Shown here: one piece after another, positions 25,699 to 34,806 of the stretch
How the letters are laid out: each line of letters opens with the position of its first letter
How positions within the stretch are numbered: the first letter of the stretch is position 1
Source of the DNA: Desulfotomaculum copahuensis
GTDB taxonomy: Bacteria > Bacillota > Desulfotomaculia > Desulfotomaculales > Desulfovirgulaceae
Assembly: GCF_001655685.1 (NCBI RefSeq)
Contig: NZ_LYVF01000013.1
Span: 1 to 64,000 of the forward strand
Direction of reading: 5' to 3'
DNA: 64,000 bases
Position numbers and translations under genes: made by a program
Notes under the pieces: generated by a model
Seen by the model: the letters and a program-made list of their open reading frames with translations, nothing else
The model's database searches: none
Told to the model about the DNA's origin: nothing

Positions 25699-26012
25699 GG
25701 GTTCGCCCCCTCCTTTTAAAAATTGTAAAGTTGTATCTTCAACCTGAATTGCATCCCCCCTGGGAGGTGGCCGCAATTTTCGGGCTGCTTCCCAAACCGT
25801 GTATTCACCTGAAACGGCCTAGTCCAAGTGAATTTTTTTCCAGTGGCATACATTAACAATATATATATATTACCAGTCAACCGGAATATGTCCGCCCGCT
25901 TTATGAATTTTCATTTTAACAAATTTTTGGATCATCCGGCAGGATTCCCGTTCCCGGTGTCGAAGAATTTTTCAACGCCAAGGTGAAGTTGTCAGGAAGG
26001 GATAGGTGATGC
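25699..26012. other. Divergent intergenic region between spoIVA and the NlpC/P60 hydrolase gene
   Basis: About 310 bases, AT-rich around 25830-25920, with an alternating AT tract (about 25860-25872). It holds the putative minus-strand promoter entered separately. CATACATT on the plus strand near 25848-25855 resembles a sigma-E -10, but I could not place a matching -35 with confidence. Confidence 0.4.
25852..25880 (-). promoter_or_regulatory. Putative promoter ahead of spoIVA
   Basis: On the minus strand TTGACT (25880-25875) and GTTAAT (25857-25852) are separated by 17 bases. Sporulation promoters usually differ from this, so it may be vegetative or coincidental. Confidence 0.35.
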
Positions 26013-27050
26013 ATGAAAAACAAGGTTGGCGGGAATCATTCCCGGGCGGCAAAATACCTTTGTTTACTGTGGTTGCTCTGTTTGCCCGCCTTTCCGGCCG
26101 CGGCGGCTGCGGCTGATTATACGGTGAAGCCGGGCGACTCACTGTACGCGATCAGCATGCATTACCACACCACGGTAAAAAGCCTGCAGTCGGCCAACGG
26201 CCTGGATGGCAGTATGATTCATCCGGGACAGAAGCTGATGATCCCGGAAAAGGGTAACAACGTGCGGCCGGCGGCCGGCACCGGTGCTTTGCCGTCCCCG
26301 CAAAAGGCGCCGCACGCCTTGAAGGCGGACAAAGCACGGACAGCGGACAGACAGCAGACGGCGGCCGGAGCAAACAAAGCCGGAGGGCGCGGGAGCGCCG
26401 CACCGGCGGAAAAGCCGCCGGCGTCCGGCTCAACCGGCTACCGGGTGCAGCCCGGCGATTCCATTTACCGGATCGGACTGCGTTTCGGTGTGGATGAACA
26501 GGCCATCATGCGGACAAACAGTTTGAATTCCACCCTGATTTACCCCGGCCAGACGCTGGTCATCCCCGGTGCGGCAGGCGGCAAGCCACCGGGCGTCACT
26601 GCTCCCCCCGGGGGGTCTTCCGGCGGCGCGCCACCCGGCGGTACCGCCGCGCCGGCGGCCGTTTCACGCGGCGCCGCGGTTGACGCCCGCACTGTGCTGG
26701 CCGAAGCAAACTCGCTGCTGGGCCGGCCCTATGTTTACGGTGCCGCCGGGCCGTCGTCCTTCGACTGTTCCGGTTTCACCATGTTTGTTTTCAACAGCGC
26801 GGGTATCGCATTGCCCCACAACGCCGCGGATCAGGCCATGCTCGGCCGGACGGTGGACAGGTCCGCCCTGGAACCGGGTGATCTGGTGTTTTTCGGCTAC
26901 AACGGCAGCAAGGACATTGAACATGTCGGTATATATGCCGGTAACGACCAGTTTATTCATGACTCTTCCACCGGCGGCGTCAAATATTCGTCGCTGAACG
27001 AATCCTATTACGCCGCCAATTACCGGGAAGCGCGCAGGCTGTTGTCTTAG
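26013..27050 (+). CDS. Secreted LysM - NlpC/P60 peptidoglycan endopeptidase
   Basis: This 345-residue exported hydrolase has a signal peptide (about 1-34), LysM 1 (about 36-79; KPGDSLYAI...HPGQKLMIP), an Ala/Lys/Pro-rich linker, LysM 2 (about 143-187; QPGDSIYRI...YPGQTLVIP), a second Gly/Pro linker, and an NlpC/P60 domain (about 228-345). The catalytic cysteine is in SSFDCSGFTMFVF, the histidine in EHVGIYAG, and a third polar residue in FIHDSS. It would cut stem-peptide D-gamma-glutamyl bonds. The gene is monocistronic and divergent from spoIVA, interrupting an otherwise conserved minus-strand run. Upstream RBS is AGGTGATGC. Confidence 0.92.
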   Translation: MKNKVGGNHSRAAKYLCLLWLLCLPAFPAAAAAADYTVKPGDSLYAISMHYHTTVKSLQSANGLDGSMIHPGQKLMIPEKGNNVRPAAGTGALPSPQKAPHALKADKARTADRQQTAAGANKAGGRGSAAPAEKPPASGSTGYRVQPGDSIYRIGLRFGVDEQAIMRTNSLNSTLIYPGQTLVIPGAAGGKPPGVTAPPGGSSGGAPPGGTAAPAAVSRGAAVDARTVLAEANSLLGRPYVYGAAGPSSFDCSGFTMFVFNSAGIALPHNAADQAMLGRTVDRSALEPGDLVFFGYNGSKDIEHVGIYAGNDQFIHDSSTGGVKYSSLNESYYAANYREARRLLS

Positions 27051-27095
27051 CACGGAAGCGGCCAAACGGCGGAAGCCGGCCGGCAACATGGCACC

Positions 27096-27128
27096 GGCAA
27101 AGCCCGCTGCGCTGCAGCGGGCTTTGCC
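27096..27128 (+). terminator. Strong hairpin after the NlpC/P60 gene
   Basis: GGCAAAGCCCGCTG and its exact complement form a 14-base stem with a 5-base loop, 45 bases after the stop. The T-run is poor (GTCCGTCC), so it is a probable but not classical terminator. Confidence 0.55.
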
Positions 27129-27225
27129 GTCCGTCCGGCCTGATTGATCATCGCCGCGCGAACCCGGCGTGCAGCCGGCGTGCCGCGGAGCAGTTACTGC
27201 CGCGTCAGCCGCCCCCGCTGGGCAA

Positions 27226-28281
27226 TCACTTTTGCACCCGGTCGTAGCGCCAGGCCACCGCGGCCAGGGCCACCTCTTCCATTTCCCGCCGCCGTCCGCG
27301 GCTCATCAGGTTTTCCAGTGCCTGGCGGGGCGGCAGGTGCTCAAAAAGCACCCGGTACATCTGTTCCGTAATCGGCATTTCCACGCCGTATTGAGCGGCC
27401 AGGCGGTAGGCGGCCCGGGTGGTGCGCACCCCCTCCACCACCATGTGCACACTGGCCACCGCCTCGTCCAGCGTCCGGCCCCGGCCGATTTCAATCCCGG
27501 CCCGGCGGTTGCGGCTGTGCATGCTGGTGCAGGTGACAATCAAGTCGCCCACTCCGGCCAGGCCGGCAAAAGTAAGCACATTGGCACCCAAAGCCATGCC
27601 CAGGCGGGTGATTTCAGCCAGCCCGCGGGTGATCAAAGCGGCCTTGGTGTTGTCGCCGCAACCCAGGCCGTCGGCGATGCCCGTACCGAGGGCGATTACG
27701 TTCTTCAACGCGCCGGCCAGTTCGACCCCGGTTACGTCCGGATTGGTGTAAACCCGGAAGCTCCCGGTCATGAACAGGTCCTGCGCTTCTCCGGCGGCGG
27801 CCGGATCAGCGGAGGCCACCACCACCGCCGTGGCCATCCCCCGCCCCACTTCCTCCGCATGGCTGGGGCCGGAAAGCACCACGTAGCGGCAGAGCCTTTC
27901 CTCCCCCGCTTCGGCGGCGAAAACCCGGGACAGGCGCAGCAGGCTGTCCTCCTCGATGCCTTTGGCGGCGTTTACAATCAGCGTCTGCGCCGTCAGTTCG
28001 GGCAGGGCCGCCCGCAATGTTTCCCGGAAGGCGTGTGACGGCACGCCGAAGACGACCGCCCGGGCGTTATGTAAAGCGCCGGCCAGATCCACCGTGGCAT
28101 GTACGTTTTCCGGTATGTCTACCCCGGGCAGGTAACCGGCATTCCGGCGCTGCCGGTTGATCTCCTCCGCCAGCGCCGCCCGCCGCGACCACATCAAAAC
28201 CGGGCAACCCCGGCCGGCCAGCAGTACGGCCAGCGCGGTGGCCCAACTGCCGGCGCCCAGCACCGCAACTTTGTCTTCCAT
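27226..28281 (-). CDS. gpsA: Glycerol-3-phosphate dehydrogenase [NAD(P)+]
   Basis: It makes sn-glycerol-3-phosphate from dihydroxyacetone phosphate for phospholipid synthesis. The 351-residue protein starts [21 protein letters not shown] (Rossmann fold). It carries [15 protein letters not shown], the catalytic-lysine region [18 protein letters not shown], and [15 protein letters not shown]. The frame is open far upstream through plsY, but that part is an out-of-frame reading; ATG 28281 has AAGGAGAA upstream. It directly follows plsY, joining the two enzymes that supply and acylate glycerol-3-phosphate. Confidence 0.96.
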   Translation of the reverse strand: MEDKVAVLGAGSWATALAVLLAGRGCPVLMWSRRAALAEEINRQRRNAGYLPGVDIPENVHATVDLAGALHNARAVVFGVPSHAFRETLRAALPELTAQTLIVNAAKGIEEDSLLRLSRVFAAEAGEERLCRYVVLSGPSHAEEVGRGMATAVVVASADPAAAGEAQDLFMTGSFRVYTNPDVTGVELAGALKNVIALGTGIADGLGCGDNTKAALITRGLAEITRLGMALGANVLTFAGLAGVGDLIVTCTSMHSRNRRAGIEIGRGRTLDEAVASVHMVVEGVRTTRAAYRLAAQYGVEMPITEQMYRVLFEHLPPRQALENLMSRGRRREMEEVALAAVAWRYDRVQK

Positions 28282-28334
28282 TGCGATTCTCCTTCCCGGT
28301 ACGTTTTCCACCGCGGTATGCAACCGGGGGCCGG

Positions 28335-28916
28335 TTATCTCCCGCCGAGGCGTGATTCGGTGCCGTCCAGCAGGCGCCGGATGTTCGGCCGGTGCTTGTA
28401 GATGGCGATGGCCGCCGCCAGTACCGCGAAGAGCGTATCCAAAAGCGGCCGGCGCAGCGCCAGCATCCATACCGGCAGGCTGGCCGCGGCAATAATCGAG
28501 CCCAGGGAAACATAGCGGGAAACCGCCACCACCGCCAGCCAGATCAGCAGGGCCAGCAGGGCGGGAACCGGGGCGAGAGCCAGGAAGACGCCCAGTCCGG
28601 TGGCGATGATCTTGCCCCCCTTGAAACCCAGAAAAACAGGCCAGCTGTGGCCGGCCAGGGCGGCCAGGGCGGTAAGCACCTCCAGGCCGTGGCCGCCGGT
28701 GTGCCGGCCCAGGAAAACGGCGAGCATTCCTTTGGCCGCGTCGCCCAGCAGCGCCGCGGTTCCGGCCGCCGGCCCCAAAACGCGCCAGGCGTTGGTGGCG
28801 CCGATATTGCCGCTGCCGCGCTGCCGGATATCCACGCCGCGGGCGCGCCCCAAAAGATAACCAACCGGTACGGAACCAATCAAGTAGCTGGTCACCACCG
28901 CCAGAAACTGAACCAC
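28335..28916 (-). CDS. plsY: Glycerol-3-phosphate acyltransferase PlsY
   Basis: This integral membrane enzyme of about 193 residues uses acyl-phosphate to acylate glycerol-3-phosphate. The three PlsY motifs are present: [28 protein letters not shown] split over loop 1 (key [11 protein letters not shown]), [21 protein letters not shown], and [14 protein letters not shown] near the C-terminus. GTG at 28916 is preferred (GGAGGG 8 bases upstream); this gives the usual length, whereas the ATG at 28964 adds a non-conserved basic leader. Confidence 0.95.
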   Translation of the reverse strand: MVQFLAVVTSYLIGSVPVGYLLGRARGVDIRQRGSGNIGATNAWRVLGPAAGTAALLGDAAKGMLAVFLGRHTGGHGLEVLTALAALAGHSWPVFLGFKGGKIIATGLGVFLALAPVPALLALLIWLAVVAVSRYVSLGSIIAAASLPVWMLALRRPLLDTLFAVLAAAIAIYKHRPNIRRLLDGTESRLGGR

Positions 28917-29072
28917 CCGGCAACCCTCCCCGGTCAATACTCGGATTTGACGTTTCGTCCCCAAATTGGCGGTTCAAAGAAGTGACGGCAAACCGATCCG
29001 CGGGCCGCACGCGGCGCTTGAACGAAATTCCCGCTGTGCAGCCGCGCGTGCCGCGGCCGGATCCGGCACGGT

Positions 29073-30401
29073 CTATTTTGCTCCTTCTTCCTTGCGCCGG
29101 CGCAGGAAAAAACGGATTGGCGTGCCTTCAAAGCCGTAGGCCTGGCGCAGCTGATTTTCCAGGTAGCGCAGGTAGGAAAAATGCATCAGCTCCGGATCGT
29201 TGACAAACAAGATAAAAGTGGGCGGGTTCACCCCGCCCTGGGTAGCGTAAAAAATCTTCAGGCGGCGGGTCTTCTGGGCCGGCGGCGGGTTGTGCAGCAG
29301 CGCCTCGCGAATCAGGGCGTTCAAATTGGCCGTGGCGATGCGCAGGTGGCTCTGTTCCGCCACCAGATCAACCGCCTCCAGCACCCGGCCGGTTCTTTTC
29401 CCGGTCAGGGCGGAAGTGAAGAGGACGGGCGCGTAGGTCATGAAGCCCAGCTCGCGGCGGATGGTTTCCGTGAAGCGTCCGGCGGTATGCGTATCCTTTT
29501 CCACCAGATCCCACTTGTTCACCACAATCACCGCCGCCTTGCCCTGTTCGTGGGCATACCCGGCAATGCGCTTGTCCTGTTCGGTGACTCCCTCCACGGC
29601 ATCCAGCACCACCAGGGCCGCCTCGCAGCGGTTCACCGCCCGCAGGGAGCGGATCACGCTGAACTTTTCGGTGGGCTGATCGATCCGGCTTTTGCGCCGG
29701 ATACCGGCCGTATCCACCAGCACATAATGCTTTTCCCCCCGCTGCAGGTGAATGTCCACGGCATCCCGGGTGGTGCCCGGGACATCGCTCACAATCACCC
29801 GTTCCTCGCCGAGCAGTGAATTGATCAGGGATGATTTGCCCACATTGGGCCGGCCGATCACGGCAATGCGGATCTGATCGGTTTGGGCTTCCGCCGCTTC
29901 CTCCGGCGGCAGCACGGCCAGCAGCCGGTCCAGCATATCGCCGGTGTTCAGGCCTTCGGCGGCGGAAACGGGAATGGGCTCGCCCAGGCCCAGCTCATAA
30001 AAAACGGCCAGGTGTTCAGTCCGGCTGAAGTTTTCCACCTTGTTGGCCACCAGCAGCACCGGCTTGTTGTTCCGGCGCAGCATCGCGGCCACTTCCCGGT
30101 CGGTGGCGGTCAATTCCGCCCGGGCGTCCACCACAAAAAGCACGGCGTCGGCCTCACGCACGGCCAGTTCCACCTGACGGCGCACGCCGCCGGCGATTTC
30201 CCCGGTTTCCCGCAGGTCCAGGCCGCCGGTGTCGACCAGGGTGAAGGCGCGCCCGGCCCATTCGGCATCCTGGTACAGGCGGTCCCGGGTTACGCCGGGC
30301 TCGTTTTCCACAATGGCCACCCGGCCGCCCACAATGCGGTTGAACAGGGTGGATTTGCCTACATTGGGCCGGCCCACGATGACTACAATCGGCTTGGGCA
30401 T
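29073..30401 (-). CDS. der: Ribosome biogenesis GTPase Der (EngA)
   Basis: This 442-residue tandem GTPase is needed for 50S ribosome assembly. G domain 1 is at about 4-165 ([24 protein letters not shown]) and G domain 2 at about 178-350 ([24 protein letters not shown]). A KH-like C-terminal domain ends in [14 protein letters not shown]. All G motifs look intact. The RBS AAAGGAG precedes the ATG. It is first in the der-plsY-gpsA run typical of this lineage. Confidence 0.97.
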   Translation of the reverse strand: MPKPIVVIVGRPNVGKSTLFNRIVGGRVAIVENEPGVTRDRLYQDAEWAGRAFTLVDTGGLDLRETGEIAGGVRRQVELAVREADAVLFVVDARAELTATDREVAAMLRRNNKPVLLVANKVENFSRTEHLAVFYELGLGEPIPVSAAEGLNTGDMLDRLLAVLPPEEAAEAQTDQIRIAVIGRPNVGKSSLINSLLGEERVIVSDVPGTTRDAVDIHLQRGEKHYVLVDTAGIRRKSRIDQPTEKFSVIRSLRAVNRCEAALVVLDAVEGVTEQDKRIAGYAHEQGKAAVIVVNKWDLVEKDTHTAGRFTETIRRELGFMTYAPVLFTSALTGKRTGRVLEAVDLVAEQSHLRIATANLNALIREALLHNPPPAQKTRRLKIFYATQGGVNPPTFILFVNDPELMHFSYLRYLENQLRQAYGFEGTPIRFFLRRRKEEGAK

Positions 30402-30552
30402 GACTGACTCCTTTAATGTTATCGAATGTTACTTTCACCGGCGGGTGTTCCCGTCTTCCAGCGGTTCCCGGGGGGCAAGGCGGGCCGGAAAATGGACGGC
30501 ATCCAACGCCGGCAAGATCAAGCGCAACATGCGCGCATACAGCGACCGGCGG

Positions 30553-31863
30553 CTAACCACCAACGGCCAAACCGGCCAGCTCGCGCGGCCCGCCGGCCAC
30601 GGCCACCGGCAGGCCCAGGCGGCGGGAAAGATCATCCACCGTCAAATCATCAAGAAAAACCCGCCCGTCGTGACGCAGCATGACGTCCGGAATAATCAGC
30701 AACCGCCCCGTCGGCCGGCCGGACAATTCCTTTAAAAGATCGCCGCCGGACAACAGACCGGCCACCGTCACCGTCGGGCCTAAAAGGCGGTTCGGCACGG
30801 CGTGCAGGCGCACCTGCAGGCCGCTGATCCGGTTCAGGTCCGCCACGGCCGGGGCGAGCACCTTTTCCCCCAGCATCCCCGTGGCCACACTCACCACGCG
30901 CTCATCCGGCAGGGCGGCGGGCAGTTCCTTCGCCGCCTGCGCCCATTCGTCCAGGAACAGGCGCGTCAGACCGACGCCGTTCTCCGTCTGGGGAAATTCA
31001 CCATAGCTTTCCACCGGCGGAACCGGTTCACCGGCGGTCAGGTAAAACTCGTCGCTGGCGTAAACCAGCGGATCGCCGCAGCGGGCCAGACAGTCTTCCT
31101 GCCAGCGCCGCACCCTGTTCAGCACGGCCGCCGCTTCCGGCGGGGTGAAAGTGCGCAACGCGAAAAGACCCCGCCGGTGGCCGGTCAGTCCCACCGGCAC
31201 CAGGGCGATCGAGCGCACCGCCGGCCACAGGGCGCGCAGGCCGGCAAACGTACGGTCCAACTCCGCCCCGTCGTTGAGCCCCGGGCAAAGCACCACCTGG
31301 GTATGCACCGCAATGCCGTTTTCGGCCAGAAAGCGCAACTGCGCCATGATTTTGCCGGCGGCCGGGTGGCGCATCATTTTTTCCCGCAGGGCGGGATTGG
31401 TGGTATGCACAGATATGTATAAAGGGCTCAAACGCTGCCGGACGATGCGCTCCAGTTCCCCGGACCGCAGGTTGGTCAGGGTGATGAAGTTGCCCTGGAG
31501 AAAAGAAAGACGGAAGTCGTCGTCCTTTACGTACAGGGTGTCCCGCAGCCCCGGGGGCATCTGATCCACGAAACAGAACAGGCACCGGTTCTGACAGCGC
31601 CGGGTGGCGCCCAGGCCGCCGCCGGCAAATTCCAGACCCAGGCCTTCGTCAAAATCCTTTTCGATTTCCAGCAGCCACTCCTCGCCGCCGGGTTTGACCA
31701 GGGTCACTGTAATCTCCTCGTCGCCGGTCAGAAACCGGTAATCGATGATATCGTTCACCGGACGGCCGTTTATTTCCGTCACCCGGTCGCCGGGCGCCAC
31801 GCCCAGTTCGGCGGCAATGCCGCCGGGCGCCACCGCCGACACCGCCAGGCCGTTCTCCGCCAT
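30553..31863 (-). CDS. PDZ - radical SAM - DUF512 protein
   Basis: This 436-residue protein has an N-terminal PDZ-like domain (about 3-65; GGIAAELGVAPGDRVTEINGRPV) and a radical-SAM-like core with the cysteine triplet CQNRCLFC (C-x3-C-x2-C) near residue 90. The DUF512 domain follows to the end, with VPVGLTGHR and the LYNRISGL-type region read here as DLNRISGLQVRL. The family is conserved next to der in Clostridia. Biochemical function is not established; a [4Fe-4S] radical-SAM role is inferred from the cysteines. RBS GGGAGGAAG. Confidence 0.88.
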   Translation of the reverse strand: MAENGLAVSAVAPGGIAAELGVAPGDRVTEINGRPVNDIIDYRFLTGDEEITVTLVKPGGEEWLLEIEKDFDEGLGLEFAGGGLGATRRCQNRCLFCFVDQMPPGLRDTLYVKDDDFRLSFLQGNFITLTNLRSGELERIVRQRLSPLYISVHTTNPALREKMMRHPAAGKIMAQLRFLAENGIAVHTQVVLCPGLNDGAELDRTFAGLRALWPAVRSIALVPVGLTGHRRGLFALRTFTPPEAAAVLNRVRRWQEDCLARCGDPLVYASDEFYLTAGEPVPPVESYGEFPQTENGVGLTRLFLDEWAQAAKELPAALPDERVVSVATGMLGEKVLAPAVADLNRISGLQVRLHAVPNRLLGPTVTVAGLLSGGDLLKELSGRPTGRLLIIPDVMLRHDGRVFLDDLTVDDLSRRLGLPVAVAGGPRELAGLAVGG

Positions 31864-32063
31864 ATGCTTCCTCCCCAGTCCATATCCCTACCATTATCTA
31901 CTATCGGACATATTAAGTCAAGCCGCCGTTTTATGCCGCAGACCGGCGCGTTGAAAACCGCGAAACTCCTTTGCGGCCGCTTTTGTCCGCGGTTTGCGCC
32001 TTCGGTGCCGCGCCGGCACAAAAAACCGGAATGCCCGTCATATCCCGTTTTTCATTTCGCCCG

Positions 32064-32540
32064 TCACTGCAGGCGGTGCCGCTCCGGTTCCAATTCCTGC
32101 AGCACCGCCTGCACCAGTGCCCGCAGCGCCGGGTAGGCCCGCCGGATGCCCCGGGCGGCCAGCGGACGGCCCAGGGTCACCCAGCCCAGCCGGCGCGATA
32201 AAAAACCGCCGGCCTTCATGATTAGATTGACGTGTTCCTTGACGTTGACCAGCTTGTAGCTGCCGGCCGGCAGAGAAAAAATACCGGCCAGGCCGGCATA
32301 AACCAGTTCGATTAATTGCGGCCGGCCCGGCCAGCCCAGTACGTACACTTCGTTCCCCCGGTCGTCACGGCCCAAAAAGGCGGGAATGCCCTGCTGCCGG
32401 GTATCCCGCCGGTCGAACCAGGGGATGGCGGCGATTTCCCCGGCCGGCGGCAGCCTGTCCCGGGGCAGCAGGCCCAGATGAATGGCGGCGGCGGTAACGG
32501 ATGAATGTGTACCGCCAAAGCAGTAATATATAATTTTCAT
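32064..32540 (-). CDS. DUF3189 family protein
   Basis: This protein of about 158 residues begins MKIIYYCFGGTHSSVTAAAIHLG, the conserved opening of DUF3189, a family limited largely to spore-forming Clostridia. The G-G-T-H-S-S loop near the start looks like a phosphate- or nucleotide-binding turn. A second conserved stretch is YKLVNVKEHVNLIMKAGGFLSRR. Function unknown. ATG 32540 is used (AAGGA 6 bases upstream); a TTG is two codons earlier. It abuts the spoIIP stop and is probably co-transcribed. Confidence 0.8.
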   Translation of the reverse strand: MKIIYYCFGGTHSSVTAAAIHLGLLPRDRLPPAGEIAAIPWFDRRDTRQQGIPAFLGRDDRGNEVYVLGWPGRPQLIELVYAGLAGIFSLPAGSYKLVNVKEHVNLIMKAGGFLSRRLGWVTLGRPLAARGIRRAYPALRALVQAVLQELEPERHRLQ

Positions 32541-32542
32541 CC

Positions 32543-33829
32543 TCAATCCTTACCGGACCGCTCCCGGAGCTTCCGCTCCCCTTCACCGCCGTCCGGACCG
32601 TGCTCCCCGCCGGATGCCCGCCCGGTCCCCGCCGGTTTGCCCAGCAGCGGCTTTTTGGCTGGACGGGAGTCGGGCAGGACGGCGAATTCGCGGCCGAAGA
32701 AGCCGTTCAGGCGTTTTCTGGCCTGTTCCCAACCGCCTGAACTGATCACCAGAAAAGCGCCGCTGACCAGCAGGGACAGGCCGATGATCCAGGCCAGCGC
32801 GCTCCAGCCGCCGGGGGTGGCCGCCGTGGGGTCGGTGACCGGCTTGCTGTATTCCGGCGCACCCGGTTTGGCCGGCCCGGCCGCTCCAAGCACCACCGGC
32901 ACCGCACCGGCCAGCAGGTCGACGCCCCGTTCGGCTTCCCCTTTGACATTGGTGTAGGTGCCCGCTTCGACCAGCATCGCGGTGGGCATCAGATCCTGGT
33001 TATAATTGCCCTTGCCCATGAAGATCTCCTTGACGATCGGCTTGTGCACGCTGTTGGCGTAAGACATCAGCCGCTTGGCAAAATCCAGGTTGGCCTTCAT
33101 GTTCGGGTTTTCCCGCCCCACCACCAACCGGGTCTGGGTAACATCCTGATTGGAAATGAAACGGCGGTAAAACGTAGCGTCGGGCACGCCGTCCCGGTGC
33201 ACGTCGAACAGAGCGACCGGATTGCTCTTCATCAGATTCACCGCCGTACGCCGGGAGCGCTGATAGGCGGCGTTGTCGTGCGGGTCGTGGGGCGTCTTGT
33301 CATAGTTCACTTTTACTCCGTTGCCCTGCAGCCTGCTGACGAAGGACTGCCCGACCTGATAGATGCCGCCGTGAAACGGAATGGAATCGGCGCCGTCCGA
33401 AGGCAGGTAGGACTCGTCGCTGTGGGTGTGGTAAATGCCCACCGGACCGCTGTTTTTAGCCGCCGCGGCCACGGGTACGCTCAGCCGGGCGTAATAATCG
33501 CGGTAAGCCAGCAAATCGCGGTCCAAACCGGCAAAACGGGCATAGGCGGTATCACCCAGCACCCGGTTCACCCGGTAGTGCCTTCCTTCAGCGGTGTAGA
33601 TCTCATCACCGGCCGTGACCGTGCGGGCCGTCTTGCTGATCACGCGCCCTTTTTCATCTTTGATCACAATCACCCGGCCGTCCAGGTGATCGTTTTCCGC
33701 TGTCTTGAATAAAAACGCCGGACTGAATACCGGCTGCACCGTCCGGTACAGGCCGGCCGCCGCCAGCAGGCACAAGCCGGCGGCCAGCATGACCGCACCA
33801 CAGGTAAAACCGCACCGCGTCTTATTCAT
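32543..33829 (-). CDS. spoIIP: Stage II sporulation protein P (peptidoglycan amidase) with extra C-terminal membrane segment
   Basis: SpoIIP is the amidase/endopeptidase of the DMP engulfment machine. The protein has an N-terminal membrane anchor (about 7-27), a variable extracytoplasmic region and the SpoIIP domain (about 125-310). The zinc-site motif is GIYHTHSDESYLPSDG; LFDVHRDGV and TAMLVEAGTYTN follow. Unusually it continues into a second hydrophobic segment (about 340-362; SALAWIIGLSLLVSGAFLVI) and a roughly 65-residue charged tail. ATG 33829 is chosen (AGGAGG upstream). It overlaps the end of the DUF1614 gene by 8 bases. Confidence 0.93.
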   Translation of the reverse strand: MNKTRCGFTCGAVMLAAGLCLLAAAGLYRTVQPVFSPAFLFKTAENDHLDGRVIVIKDEKGRVISKTARTVTAGDEIYTAEGRHYRVNRVLGDTAYARFAGLDRDLLAYRDYYARLSVPVAAAAKNSGPVGIYHTHSDESYLPSDGADSIPFHGGIYQVGQSFVSRLQGNGVKVNYDKTPHDPHDNAAYQRSRRTAVNLMKSNPVALFDVHRDGVPDATFYRRFISNQDVTQTRLVVGRENPNMKANLDFAKRLMSYANSVHKPIVKEIFMGKGNYNQDLMPTAMLVEAGTYTNVKGEAERGVDLLAGAVPVVLGAAGPAKPGAPEYSKPVTDPTAATPGGWSALAWIIGLSLLVSGAFLVISSGGWEQARKRLNGFFGREFAVLPDSRPAKKPLLGKPAGTGRASGGEHGPDGGEGERKLRERSGKD

Positions 33830-34556
33830 GCTTTTCGCCTCCTTCCTCCGGCCGGCTTTGCGCATCGAGTTCCGGTTTGCGCAACCCCCGCACCAGTTCC
33901 GGCGGCCGGCCGGCTACGGCCGGTCCGCCGGCGGCGCGTTCACGCACTTCCCCCACCACTTCGGCAATCAAGACGGCAAACACACCGGAAAGAATGATCG
34001 CGTCAAAAGCACCCGCGCCACCGATGGGCACCCGGCCGGCCGGGGCGCCCCGGGCGGCCAGCCAGAAATAATAACCGGCATCGTTGGCCAGCACGCCCAG
34101 TGTGGCGGCAATAAAGGCGCCGCGCCGGGAACGCCCGGCCAGATACCCCACCACCCCGGCCACCAGCGGATACAGCCACAGTGAGTCAAGAAATTCAAAC
34201 CGCCCGCCCGGCTCGGCCAGGCCGCGCATGAGCAGGGAACCGGCGGCGAAAATGGCCAGGGCGGTAACGGCGGCGGCCACCAGGGCGCGCACCTGCTCCC
34301 TGCCCGTGCCGGCCTTGAACAAAAGATAAACGGACAGGCCCAGGGGGACCAGGGCGCCGCCCACATTGACGGACAGGGGGATGCGCCCGCCGGCCAGGGG
34401 AATAGTGATAAAACTGCCCAGGATAATAGCGGCGATCACGGCCAGCGCCCCCCGGTCGGACAGGCGCAGGCGGTCCAGCGCCCGGTGGGCCAGACCGAAA
34501 TAAATGATCAGGGAAACCACCACCAGAACAATCAGGCCGACTGGAAACCGGGTCAT
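33822..34556 (-). CDS. DUF1614 membrane protein
   Basis: This 244-residue polytopic membrane protein has about 7 segments, starting FPVGLIVLVVVSLIIYFGLA. Conserved DUF1614 features are NVGGALVPLGLSVYLLF, the GVLANDAGYY stretch and GGAGAFDAIILSGVFAVLIAE. The C-terminal tail is charged and cytoplasmic. In many Clostridia it lies between ispH/S1 and spoIIP, as here. Function unknown; linkage suggests an envelope or sporulation role. RBS AAAGGGGGC. Confidence 0.82.
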   Translation of the reverse strand: MTRFPVGLIVLVVVSLIIYFGLAHRALDRLRLSDRGALAVIAAIILGSFITIPLAGGRIPLSVNVGGALVPLGLSVYLLFKAGTGREQVRALVAAAVTALAIFAAGSLLMRGLAEPGGRFEFLDSLWLYPLVAGVVGYLAGRSRRGAFIAATLGVLANDAGYYFWLAARGAPAGRVPIGGAGAFDAIILSGVFAVLIAEVVGEVRERAAGGPAVAGRPPELVRGLRKPELDAQSRPEEGGEKHE

Positions 34557-34668
34557 TTATGTTGCCCCCTTTGCGGTTATCTCCTGTTTTAGCCTGTCCC
34601 GCCGGGTTGTAAATAATGCAAAAATGCGGCCGTTTTACCCGGCTGCAGCAACCGCCGGACTTTTGCCG

Positions 34669-34697
34669 CAAAAAAAAAGCGGCCGTTAAAGCCACTT
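34669..34697 (-). terminator. Terminator of the aromatic supraoperon / ispH-S1
   Basis: On the minus strand AAGTGGC-TTTAACG-GCCGCTT (one T-G wobble) runs into a tract of nine T in all. It lies about 110 bases downstream of the ispH-S1 stop. Confidence 0.7.
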
Positions 34698-34806
34698 TCG
34701 GTCCTTGCCTGTCAACACGGCAGTACTTTCAATACGCCGTTCAGCGGCCGTCCCCCGTGACGGGGCCGTCCCGGCCCGCCGGAACGGCCGTTGTCCGGAT
34801 AACAGC

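Noticed and set aside
27226-29010. A 594-codon minus-strand frame that looks like a PlsY-GpsA fusion
   Set aside because: Its first part reads plsY in the wrong frame (no PlsY motifs). GpsA has its own ATG at 28281 with a good RBS, and plsY has its own frame.
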